Shown in pieces: positions 8,629 through 14,530 of a DNA stretch of 64,000 nucleotides. The stretch comes from an uncultured Lachnospiraceae bacterium (GTDB taxonomy: Bacteria > Bacillota > Clostridia > Lachnospirales > Lachnospiraceae): contig CABSCP010000004.1 in the NCBI GenBank assembly GCA_902476265.1, forward strand, positions 90,748-154,747, read 5' to 3'. A model generated the notes under the pieces. The model had not been told where the DNA came from and did not search any database. It saw only the letters and a list, made by a program, of their open reading frames with translations. The position numbers were made by a program, and so were the translations under genes. Numbering within the stretch: position 1 is the stretch's first letter; the number at the start of each line of letters is the position of its first letter.

Positions 8629-9537
8629 CTATTCTTCCAGCGCTTCAAGGACAGCCTGCTTTTTCTCTTTTAAGTCGGCAAGCCAGCCCTGCAAGCCTCG
8701 TATCATCTGCCGGATTGACTGCATAAGGCCGTTGGCGGCTTTAATGTCCCGGTTCAGGTTCCCGATGTTGGTCTGGATTCCCTGTTTCTCCATCTGGCTG
8801 ACTGCTGGCCCCATGTGGACGGTGGGGAGCTTGTCAATGCCTTGACGCTCATAGGAACGGAGGTCAAGACGCTCCGGTCGGCCTGCGGCTTCCAGATAGC
8901 GGTTTGCGGTGTCAGACCAGCCCTGCCGCCATAGTTCCACCTTGCTCTGGTCGTTCCAGTCCACGGTGTCCTCCTTATGGCTTTTCCATCTGCCGGACGG
9001 GAGCCGGATTCGTTCCCCTGCTTCGTCAAGGTCATAGACTTTCCGGCACTTGGGGAGCCATTTGCCGGTTTCGTCCATCGCCCGCATGGTCAGGAGGATA
9101 TGAGCGTGAGGGTTTCCGTCCCCCTTGTCATGGATAGCAAAGTCGGCAATCATACCTTTGGAAACAAAAAACTCCCGGCAGTAGTCCCGGAGAAGGTCGG
9201 CATACTGTGACCGGGGAAGTTCCCTCGGTATGGCAAGAACAATCCTCCGGGCAAGCTGGGAGTTCCATTGTTTTTCAACCGCTTCGGCGGCGTTCCATAG
9301 GGTGTTGCGGTCGGCATATTCCGGCGGGGCGTGAGGGGGAAGCAGGATTTCCTTATGGACGATTTCGCTCTTGTGGGAATAGTATTTCTGTTTCTGGTCG
9401 TACTCGGAAAACAACCGGTCGCCGCTCTGGTAGGCAGCGGAAGCAACGGCGGACTGTCGGCTACTCCGCTGTATGATTCTTACGTCAAAGTGCGGGCATG
9501 GCAAAGATGTGGCCTCCTTTCTCCCGTTTCCGGGCAT
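8629..9537 (-). CDS. MobA/MobL (MOBQ) relaxase, N-terminal catalytic half
   Basis: 302 residues carrying the relaxase domain: N-terminal AAYQSGDRL (the Tyr is the likely nucleophile by comparison with MobA/MobL) and the three-His metal site H136 ... NPH144-AH146-ILL. The protein nicks oriT and stays on the 5' end for transfer. It stops at a TAG after EALEE; the frame then continues REPTLPELLSRY into the C-terminal half. The catalytic half may still nick by itself. The matching oriT lies about 850 bp upstream at 10384-10430. Confidence 0.85.
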   Translation of the reverse strand: MPGNGRKEATSLPCPHFDVRIIQRSSRQSAVASAAYQSGDRLFSEYDQKQKYYSHKSEIVHKEILLPPHAPPEYADRNTLWNAAEAVEKQWNSQLARRIVLAIPRELPRSQYADLLRDYCREFFVSKGMIADFAIHDKGDGNPHAHILLTMRAMDETGKWLPKCRKVYDLDEAGERIRLPSGRWKSHKEDTVDWNDQSKVELWRQGWSDTANRYLEAAGRPERLDLRSYERQGIDKLPTVHMGPAVSQMEKQGIQTNIGNLNRDIKAANGLMQSIRQMIRGLQGWLADLKEKKQAVLEALEE

Positions 9538-9539
9538 GG

Positions 9540-9576
9540 AAAAAGCAGGGAACCTTTCAAAGATTTCCTGCTTTTT
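9540..9576. terminator. Bidirectional hairpin upstream of mob gene
   Basis: AAAAAGCAGG ... CCTGCTTTTT with three more A-T/G-T pairs, flanked by A and T runs. It can end transcription in both directions, and on the minus strand stands between the unknown gene at 9640 and the relaxase. Confidence 0.7.
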
Positions 9577-9639
9577 CGTGCCGCTGGTGGGCGGCGGTTA
9601 TTCGGTTTTTAATGAGTTATCAGAGTGGCAAACTGAAAG

Positions 9640-10101
9640 TTATATTAGCGAAAAGTCAAATAAATATATTCCGTTCAGCCCTTTTGATTTATTAAAATTT
9701 ACACTGATATGAGGCATAGGAAATTTGAATGTTTCACTCGACCACTGGATCGCAGAAGCCGTAAACGCTTCATTTTGTATATTACAATCTTCAAACTGAA
9801 TATTACGGAGTGCAATCTTGAGATAGGAATCTTTTTGTAATAATTTCTCTATCTGGTTACTAATTAGTTTTAATCCACGACAAAAACAATCTAATTCTTC
9901 GTTTGTCAGAGATTGACTATACGGATATGGAAAAAGCATATCTTGGAAATAGATTTGGTCTGTTAGTTTTACACAGCTTTCTTTGTCTTCCACTGCTTTG
10001 AGTACTTGATAGCCCGCTTCAAGTAAAATTCCAATTTTCCATTTTCCATGCATAAGTTTATAATTTGATTTTGTCCATATAAACTTTTCTATAAACGACA
10101 C
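9640..10101 (-). CDS. Unknown protein between oriT and relaxase
   Basis: 153 residues, no family recognised. Soluble, mixed composition, notably AT-rich compared with the GC-rich mob and primase genes on either side. The only upstream start is GTG at 10101, immediately after GGGGG and a TAG in frame, so the ribosome binding site is poorly placed; the gene may be truncated at its 5' end or start at the ATG at 10053. Its base composition and position between oriT and relaxase suggest a late insertion, and its size would suit an immunity or anti-restriction protein, but nothing in the sequence proves this. Confidence 0.5.
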   Translation of the reverse strand: MSFIEKFIWTKSNYKLMHGKWKIGILLEAGYQVLKAVEDKESCVKLTDQIYFQDMLFPYPYSQSLTNEELDCFCRGLKLISNQIEKLLQKDSYLKIALRNIQFEDCNIQNEAFTASAIQWSSETFKFPMPHISVNFNKSKGLNGIYLFDFSLI

Positions 10102-10130
10102 CCCCTACGCAAAATTATATTTGTCAAGTA

Positions 10131-10150
10131 CGTCTTATATGCCTAAGACG
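10131..10150. repeat. Short inverted repeat CGTCTTA/TAAGACG
   Basis: 7-bp arms, 6-nt spacer, just upstream of the unknown gene at 9640 and next to TTGACA and TATAAT-like words. Could be an operator. Confidence 0.4.
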
Positions 10151-10228
10151 CACAAAAGTAAATTCCAATTTATCGCTGGATTTATTATACTTTATTCTGT
10201 CAAATAAGTATAGCGGGATTTTGTAAAA

Positions 10229-10370
10229 CTTGTTGCCCGGGAACAGCTTGCAAAGCAAGGTGTTCCCGGGCGGCAAGTCCACAAAAGGGTAGCTGGCGTA
10301 AGCCAGCGCAGGGGAAGTGTAGCGTCCCCTGTGATGATTGAAGCGGCGTGGAAATCATCTGCTTTCCGCC
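10229..10370 (+). ncRNA. Highly structured segment next to oriT (RNA or ssDNA folds)
   Basis: A chain of hairpins: 10229-10245/10261-10277 (17 pairs, the outer seven include two G-T wobbles, inner CTTG/CAAG); 10292-10307 (GCTGGC-GTAA-GCCAGC, a GNRA-type loop when read on the plus strand); 10310-10315/10325-10330 (AGGGGA/TCCCCT); 10333-10339/10353-10359 (GATGATT/AATCATC). The wobble pairs and GNRA loop only make sense on the plus strand, favouring a plus-strand RNA or the plus-strand single-stranded DNA made during transfer. No open frame of note. I do not match it to a known RNA family. Confidence 0.45.
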
Positions 10371-10383
10371 GGAAGCCCCTGGC

Positions 10384-10430
10384 AGGGCGCAACGCACCAC
10401 TTCATGTGGTGTATAGTTGCGCCCTCTTTC
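10384..10430 (+). other. Probable MOBQ-type oriT with nic site
   Basis: A nested inverted repeat (AGGGCGCAAC 10384-10393 / GTTGCGCCCT 10416-10425; inner CACCAC-TTCAT-GTGGTG at 10395-10411) ends in TATAGTTGCGCCCTC. RSF1010/pIP501-type MOBQ origins have a hairpin followed by a TAAGTGCGCCCT-like nic region with cleavage between GCG and CCC. By analogy the nick would be on the plus strand between 10421 and 10422, ten bases after the hairpin (eight in RSF1010). The element encodes a MobA/MobL relaxase, which is of the MOBQ class. A second hairpin, CCCTCT/AGAGGG at 10422-10436, would compete with the first. Confidence 0.72.
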
Positions 10431-10492
10431 AGAGGGGGAAGCCCCAGCTTGCCGCTATGAAAGCAATCATAGCCGTTTCCGGCTTGGTTCTG

Positions 10493-10780
10493 TTACTCAT
10501 TTTGTGGGGATTCTGCAAATACTTTTTCTATAAGCTGCCTGTTGTCGCTTCTGTGGAACAGCAACTTTAAAAGCTGGTTGACCTGTTCATCAGTTGCCGT
10601 GTCCGGATTAGGGAGATAGCTTTCCAGCATAGCCCCTCTGGTACAGAGCCGGTGTGTCCGTTCCTTTCTGGTAAGTTGCTTCATCTGGTGCTGTAACATC
10701 TTTTCCTCATGTTGCGCCCTCCGCAGTTTTGCTTCGCTTTTTTCAATCTCCCGGTTGAGTTTTTCCAGCTTCTCATTCAT
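10493..10780 (-). CDS. DUF3847-like small coiled-coil protein
   Basis: 95 residues from ATG 10780 (MNEKLEKLNREIEKSEAKLR), preceded by AAGGAGG; an upstream in-frame extension to 10876 lies inside the previous gene and is not used. The N-terminal half is a charged coiled coil; the middle has THRLCTRGAMLE, typical of a family found beside MobA/MobL genes in Clostridia elements. Likely a mobilization or replication accessory factor. Its start overlaps the stop of the winged-helix gene by 8 bp, so it is the last gene of a three-gene operon ending just before oriT. Confidence 0.8.
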   Translation of the reverse strand: MNEKLEKLNREIEKSEAKLRRAQHEEKMLQHQMKQLTRKERTHRLCTRGAMLESYLPNPDTATDEQVNQLLKLLFHRSDNRQLIEKVFAESPQNE

Positions 10781-11111
10781 AGTCGGCTTCCTCCTTCGGA
10801 AGCAGAATATAAAGGTGGTTTGTTTCTCCAACGCCCTGACGCACCCGCATAACCAGACCGGCGTTCTCCAATTCATTCAGGGCACGCTTGACGGTCATAG
10901 GGCTTCGGGAAAGCGCCGCCGACAGTTCCATGATAGGGAAGCGGATAAACAGGATTCCGTTAGCGTCCTCAATAGCTTCCGTCAGGATAGCGTCCAGCAG
11001 ACAGGCGTACATGACCTTTGCGGTGCTGCTAACCGGGAGCCGCAGCATGGCTCCCGGCAACGGTAGACAGGGCGGCAGGGGCGTGTCAATCGTCATAAAT
11101 TCAGATTTCAT
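10773..11111 (-). CDS. Winged-helix replication-initiator-like protein
   Basis: 112 residues. The central part (MELSAALSRSPMTVKRALNELENAGLVMRVRQG) is a winged helix-turn-helix of the type found in short element 'replication initiator' proteins. Start at ATG 11111 with AAGGAGG about 12 nt upstream; a second ATG at 11096 has no ribosome binding site. It overlaps genes on both sides. Role inferred: DNA binding for replication or control of the mob operon. Confidence 0.75.
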   Translation of the reverse strand: MKSEFMTIDTPLPPCLPLPGAMLRLPVSSTAKVMYACLLDAILTEAIEDANGILFIRFPIMELSAALSRSPMTVKRALNELENAGLVMRVRQGVGETNHLYILLPKEEADYE

Positions 11112-11298
11112 TTAGTTGGGGTTCCTCCTTCTTTTTTGCTCGTTTTGACAGATAACGGGAGCAGTCCACTACAACAGCCCGAAAACTCTGTTTGCAAGTA
11201 TGCTGGCATTTCCGGCAAAGCCCGTTGTAGGCCATGCGCCCACGGTCATTGAGGAAGAAAGCAAGCTCCTTCTTCCGTTTCTTGCTCATTCTTGGCAT
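11101..11298 (-). CDS. Small Cys-rich conserved element protein
   Basis: 65 residues: basic N-terminus (MPRMSKKRKKEL), then CRKCQHTCKQSF, a possible zinc site with only three clustered Cys plus one later (VVDCSRY), and a Lys-rich tail. AAGGAGA lies upstream of the ATG. It begins the operon with the winged-helix and DUF3847 genes, which it overlaps. Function unknown; gene clusters of this type recur in Clostridia IMEs. Confidence 0.7.
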   Translation of the reverse strand: MPRMSKKRKKELAFFLNDRGRMAYNGLCRKCQHTCKQSFRAVVVDCSRYLSKRAKKKEEPQLNEI

Positions 11299-11828
11299 GA
11301 TGTCTCCTTAAAAATAAATCCACCCATTTCAGCCGTAACAGCGGGAAACAGGCGGACAGTGTTTCTTGTGTTGTATTTCGGGGCGATTTTCAAATAAAAT
11401 GCGGCCTTGGGGCCGTCTTTACCTTCCCCTTAGTAGTGCAGGCAGGGCAGACTATACCCTGCCGGATTGTAGTGTTTCGGTATCGTTTTTGTGTCAGTTC
11501 TGCCGGGGTTCCCTGCTGTCGTTCCTGCCCCTGAATCTCACAGCGGCGTTTCGTTCCCGTTGGTACGCTCATCGCAGTCAGGATTCCTTTATCCCGCCGC
11601 AAGTCGTGGCGTTACATCACCGGGGAACATATCCCATACAGGCCGGTCATTCGATTGGAATAATCCATCGATGAACTGGCTTAATCATAGCCCATTTTTG
11701 AACCCTGTGCCGTATAGCCACAAAGTAGGAAGAAAGCCCTGAAAATGAAAATTTCCACGATTGCGGAATGGTATGGTATAATGGCCTTGCGGTGCTGTTT
11801 CTGCCGCAGGGAAGGAGCGTCAAAGCCT
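11299..11828. other. Divergent regulatory gap, no gene supported
   Basis: 530 bp between the Cys-rich operon (leftward) and the XRE regulator (rightward). It holds a GC hairpin CGGCC-TTGG-GGCCG at 11402-11415 with a short T-run and would be expected to carry the promoters of both operons. Open frames of up to about 100 codons here (for example 11390-11602) have no family resemblance, no good ribosome binding site and look accidental. Confidence 0.5.
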
Positions 11829-12638
11829 ATGAAATGTGGCATAACCATACAGGAGCGGCTAAAGGATTTAAGGACAGAGCGGCATTTAAAGCTAGGGGAA
11901 CTGGAAAAACTGACCGGTATTTCAAGTTCTGCTTTAAGCAGCTATGAAAATAATGACTACAAGGAAATCAACCACGGCAACCTTATCACACTGGCAAAGT
12001 TTTATGGCGTGTCAACGGACTACCTCCTTTGCCTGACTGAAAACAGGAATCACCCAAACACAACCTTGTCGGAGTTGCATTTGAGTGATGAAATGATTGA
12101 CTTATTAAAAAGCGGGCGCATGAACAACCGGCTGCTGTGTGAAATTGTTACCAACAAAGATTTTATATCATTAATCACAGACGCAGAAATCTATGTGGAC
12201 GGGATTGCCTCCATGCGCTTTCAGGATTTAAACAACGTGTTGGAAGTGACACGGGCGGAGGTTCTGCGCCAGTATCAGCCGGTGGAAGAAGATACCCCTT
12301 TGAAAGCATTACAGGCTTCCCAGATACAGGAAGATGATTATTTCTGTCATGTGACACATAAAACATGGGATTCCATTCTGCACAGTATTCGGAAGGCTCA
12401 CAAGAACGATGTGGAGAGTGCGCCGGATTCCTCCAACTCGCTGAAACTGATTAAGGATATGCAAAAAGCGCTGCGTGTCCCCGGCACCTATCTTGATGTA
12501 TTTTGCCATGTGATGTGTGACAGCCTGAAAATTAAGTACGATAAACTTTCCGAAAAAGAGCGCTCCGACTTAAAAAGGGTTTTACGAAAGTCTGAATTTT
12601 ACAAGGATTCCCCTTTAGATAATCGGAAACGGAGATAA
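11829..12638 (+). CDS. XRE-family transcriptional regulator
   Basis: 269 residues from ATG 11829 (MKCGITIQERLKDLRTE), with GAAGGAG about 11 nt upstream; in-frame ATGs further up (11745, 11781) lack support. The N-terminal 70 residues are a Cro/C1 helix-turn-helix (LGELEKLTGISSSALSSYEN, ITLAKFYGVSTDYLL). The remaining 200 residues are predicted helical and of no family I recognise. It is the only plus-strand gene of the IME core and is a good candidate for the switch controlling excision or mobilization. Confidence 0.85.
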   Translation: MKCGITIQERLKDLRTERHLKLGELEKLTGISSSALSSYENNDYKEINHGNLITLAKFYGVSTDYLLCLTENRNHPNTTLSELHLSDEMIDLLKSGRMNNRLLCEIVTNKDFISLITDAEIYVDGIASMRFQDLNNVLEVTRAEVLRQYQPVEEDTPLKALQASQIQEDDYFCHVTHKTWDSILHSIRKAHKNDVESAPDSSNSLKLIKDMQKALRVPGTYLDVFCHVMCDSLKIKYDKLSEKERSDLKRVLRKSEFYKDSPLDNRKRR

Positions 12639-12644
12639 TAGAAA

Positions 12645-12681
12645 GCCGCTGCATAGAGATTTTTCCATGCAACGGCAGTTT
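12645..12681. terminator. Terminator between convergent XRE and membrane genes
   Basis: GCCGCTGCAT / ATGCAACGGC, one mismatch, 12-nt loop, followed by AGTTTTAATT on the plus strand. It lies between two convergent genes and can serve both. Confidence 0.7.
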
Positions 12682-13502
12682 TAATTAGGGGTATATTCAA
12701 TTTCTATTGTATAGTCCCCATTTTCATAAGCAATCTGTAAATTATAATCACCGATTTGTATCTCACCCTCTTCAACAGGGTAAAACCTTTTTTCCTTTAT
12801 ATCGCATATCACAATTTCCTCTACCAGACTTTCCTTAACTATCTCCATAATTTTTCTGATACAATCATCACAAAAATGACTTTTCATCTTATGAACACTG
12901 ACAATACGTCGTTCCCGGTAGATTGTAGCTATACCTGTTTTTTGGCTGGGACTTTTCAGTATGTTAATACGGGTTCCGCTAATTTCATCATATCCGAAAG
13001 TCATTTTCGTATTATTTAGGTTTTCGTATTCTTCCGGCCTGTCACCAGCTTCAAATATATCTAATCCATAGAGTTCTCCTGTATTCGGACAGACCAGATA
13101 TAACCGCGCCGGATAACTTTGTCGTTCCAGACAACAGCTTTCTGCTGTATTGGGTATATATTGAATAGCTGTTTCTATATCTCTTCCATATTCGCTATAT
13201 ACTAAATCATGCCGGATCTCTTTAACTATTTCATTATATTCATCATCTGTTGCCGTTGCCAGATAAAAAGCAACCATATTCATTACTTCCTCTATGTCCT
13301 CGCCATTTTCCCTATTGATACGAATATTGTTGATTCCTGTAATAAATAGGCAAGCCGCTATAGTAATCATGCTTAGTAGAAATCCTCCATACCACAAAGA
13401 ACGCTTGTCAGACTGACTAAGGTGTATTTTGGAATCATCACCAACATCGTCCTCCCAATATTTCCACCATATTTCGTGAATCTTCTTCCATATTTTTATC
13501 AT
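12681..13502 (-). CDS. Single-pass membrane protein of unknown function
   Basis: 273 residues from ATG 13502 (MIKIWKKIHEIWW), chosen over a GTG at 13514 because AAGGGG sits 11 nt upstream of the ATG. A Trp-rich cytoplasmic N-terminus of about 45 residues precedes one membrane segment (GGFLLSMITIAACLFITGI), then a 200-residue domain with CCLERQ, SHFCDDCIRKIM (CxxC) and an acidic C-terminus. Lower GC than the mob genes. No family recognised; cargo of the element. Confidence 0.6.
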   Translation of the reverse strand: MIKIWKKIHEIWWKYWEDDVGDDSKIHLSQSDKRSLWYGGFLLSMITIAACLFITGINNIRINRENGEDIEEVMNMVAFYLATATDDEYNEIVKEIRHDLVYSEYGRDIETAIQYIPNTAESCCLERQSYPARLYLVCPNTGELYGLDIFEAGDRPEEYENLNNTKMTFGYDEISGTRINILKSPSQKTGIATIYRERRIVSVHKMKSHFCDDCIRKIMEIVKESLVEEIVICDIKEKRFYPVEEGEIQIGDYNLQIAYENGDYTIEIEYTPN

Positions 13503-13584
13503 AACCAATACCACCCCTTCATTTAATACTTACTACGAGTTAAGAAATTAGAAAGTTTCATCTGACTATCTATTAAATATAAAG

Positions 13585-13615
13585 TGCTATCATTTAGCTG
13601 TCAAGTGACTGCATA
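13585..13615 (+). promoter_or_regulatory. Upstream motif of first RHH gene (duplicated)
   Basis: 31-bp block starting TGCTATCA, 86 bp before the ATG at 13671. It matches 13892-13922 at 25 of 31 positions, at the same distance from the second gene. Probable promoter or operator for autoregulation by the ribbon-helix-helix products. Confidence 0.5.
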
Positions 13616-13670
13616 CTTTTCTTTGGAATTAAGGTAACATTTTTTTATATCCAAAATGGAGGGCAATGAT

Positions 13671-13859
13671 ATGGCTACTAACAAGCGTGTATTTACATTA
13701 CGCCTATCAGAAGAGGTATTTAATAAAATTGGGACTTTGGCCACTGCTGAACGGCGTTCCATGACTAATTACATCGAATATGTTTTAATCAAGCATTTAA
13801 AGGAAGTCGAGCAAGAACATGGCGTAATTGATGTCAAACAGATTGATAAAGATATTTAA
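13671..13859 (+). CDS. Ribbon-helix-helix DNA-binding protein, copy 1
   Basis: 62 residues, ATG at 13671 with GGAGGG 7 nt upstream. The N-terminal MATNKRVFTLRLSEEVF gives the beta strand that inserts in the DNA major groove, followed by two helices (NKIGTLATAERRSMTNYIEYVLIKHLKEV), the Arc/MetJ fold. The C-terminal tail is acidic. It is about 70% identical to the next gene and belongs to a 307-bp tandem duplication that includes the upstream region. Such proteins act as dimers, often as repressors of their own gene or as antitoxins; no toxin gene is adjacent. Confidence 0.85.
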   Translation: MATNKRVFTLRLSEEVFNKIGTLATAERRSMTNYIEYVLIKHLKEVEQEHGVIDVKQIDKDI

Positions 13860-13891
13860 AGAAGTAAGATTTTTTTATTTTACAGGCAAAA

Positions 13892-13922
13892 TGCTATCAC
13901 TTGCCTGTCTAGTGAATGTATA
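13892..13922 (+). promoter_or_regulatory. Upstream motif of second RHH gene (duplicated)
   Basis: Second copy of the 31-bp block (TGCTATCACTTGCCTGTC...), 86 bp before the ATG at 13978, exactly 307 bp from the first. Confidence 0.5.
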
Positions 13923-13977
13923 AAAAGTGGGCAATTTGGTTTACCATATGTTTGTACTCGAAATGGAGGATAAAACT

Positions 13978-14163
13978 ATGGCAACTAACAAACGAGTTTT
14001 TACATTACGTCTGTCAGATGAAGTGTTTGATAAAATTGGTATTTTAGCAACTAATGAACATCGTTCTCTGACTAACTACATTGAATATGTATTGATTCAC
14101 CATTTAGAGCAAATAGAAAAGGAACATGGTGAAATTCAACTGAAACAGACTGAAAAGGAATAG
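13978..14163 (+). CDS. Ribbon-helix-helix DNA-binding protein, copy 2
   Basis: 61 residues, ATG at 13978 after GGAGG. Begins with the same MATNKRVFTLRLS as copy 1 and keeps the NYIEYVLI helix; most changes are conservative (S/D, T/I, M/L) and lie in the tail. The DNA-contacting strand is unchanged, so both products should bind the same site. A strong terminator follows. The pair is the last gene group before the right end of element 1. Confidence 0.85.
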   Translation: MATNKRVFTLRLSDEVFDKIGILATNEHRSLTNYIEYVLIHHLEQIEKEHGEIQLKQTEKE

Positions 14164-14194
14164 CTTTCCTAATTAGTAGAATAAGCAGTAAAAC

Positions 14195-14216
14195 AGCCAG
14201 CCGTAACCGGCTGGCT
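14195..14216 (+). terminator. Terminator after the RHH pair
   Basis: AGCCAGCCG-TAAC-CGGCTGGCT, 9-bp perfect stem followed by TCTCTGTATT. Confidence 0.75.
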
Positions 14217-14255
14217 TCTCTGTATTAAGGGTGTCATTTCAAGACTCTTTCAAAA

Positions 14256-14277
14256 TGGTGTAGTAGTGGTGTAGTAA
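14256..14277. repeat. Arm-type direct repeats, right end of element 1
   Basis: Two adjacent TGGTGTAGTA units. From here to core B (14254-14336) the sequence is almost identical to 17215-17298 before core C (one substitution, one indel): both are right ends of the same element family. Confidence 0.7.
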
Positions 14278-14336
14278 GCGCCTTTAGTTTAGTAAAACCA
14301 TTGATTTTACAGGCTTTTCCGGGACTTTTCAAGATG

Positions 14337-14368
14337 TTGCCGTGGCAGACGAATAGTATCTTTATCAT
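14337..14368. repeat. Attachment core, copy B (element 1 / element 2 junction)
   Basis: 32-bp core with 3 changes from copy A. To its left is a right-end sequence, to its right a left-end sequence that resembles 3979-4130 (CATAAGCCTTCAAA, GGGCAAATGGTGTAGTAA). This is the expected layout of two elements integrated in tandem. Confidence 0.85.
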
Positions 14369-14494
14369 CTTGATTATATCCCTTCATAAGCCTTCAAATG
14401 CCTGTAATTACTGGTTTTTCGGCGTTTTCTTATTTTTGGGGTTTTGCCTCTCTCTACGCATATCTACATAAATCTGCGTAAATTACCGGGCAAA

Positions 14495-14517
14495 TGGTGT
14501 AGTAATTGGTGTTATAG
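14495..14517. repeat. Decayed arm repeats, left end of element 2
   Basis: TGGTGTAGTAA followed by TTGGTGTTATAG, corresponding to 4106-4128 in element 1 but with the second unit degraded. Confidence 0.5.
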
Positions 14518-14530
14518 TCACATTCCCTTT

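Larger units (their letters stand above)
3947..14336. mobile_element. Integrative mobilizable element 1 (Tn916-type Int, MOBQ)
   Basis: 10.4-kb element bounded by att cores A and B. Gene order from the left end: integrase, excisionase, VapE-like helicase, CHC2 primase, split MobA/MobL relaxase, an unknown protein, oriT, a three-gene small operon (DUF3847, winged helix, Cys-rich), an XRE regulator on the other strand, a membrane protein and two ribbon-helix-helix genes. There is no type IV secretion gene, so transfer would need a helper element: an IME rather than an ICE. No antibiotic-resistance gene is visible. Direct repeats of TGGTGTAGTA at both ends (4106-4128, 14256-14277) are probable arm-type integrase sites. 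Confidence 0.85.

Noticed and set aside
11390..11602. 70-codon minus-strand frame with CPAC, reminiscent of Cys-rich KTR proteins
   Set aside because: Only one CxxC, no KTR motif, and no ribosome binding site; probably accidental.
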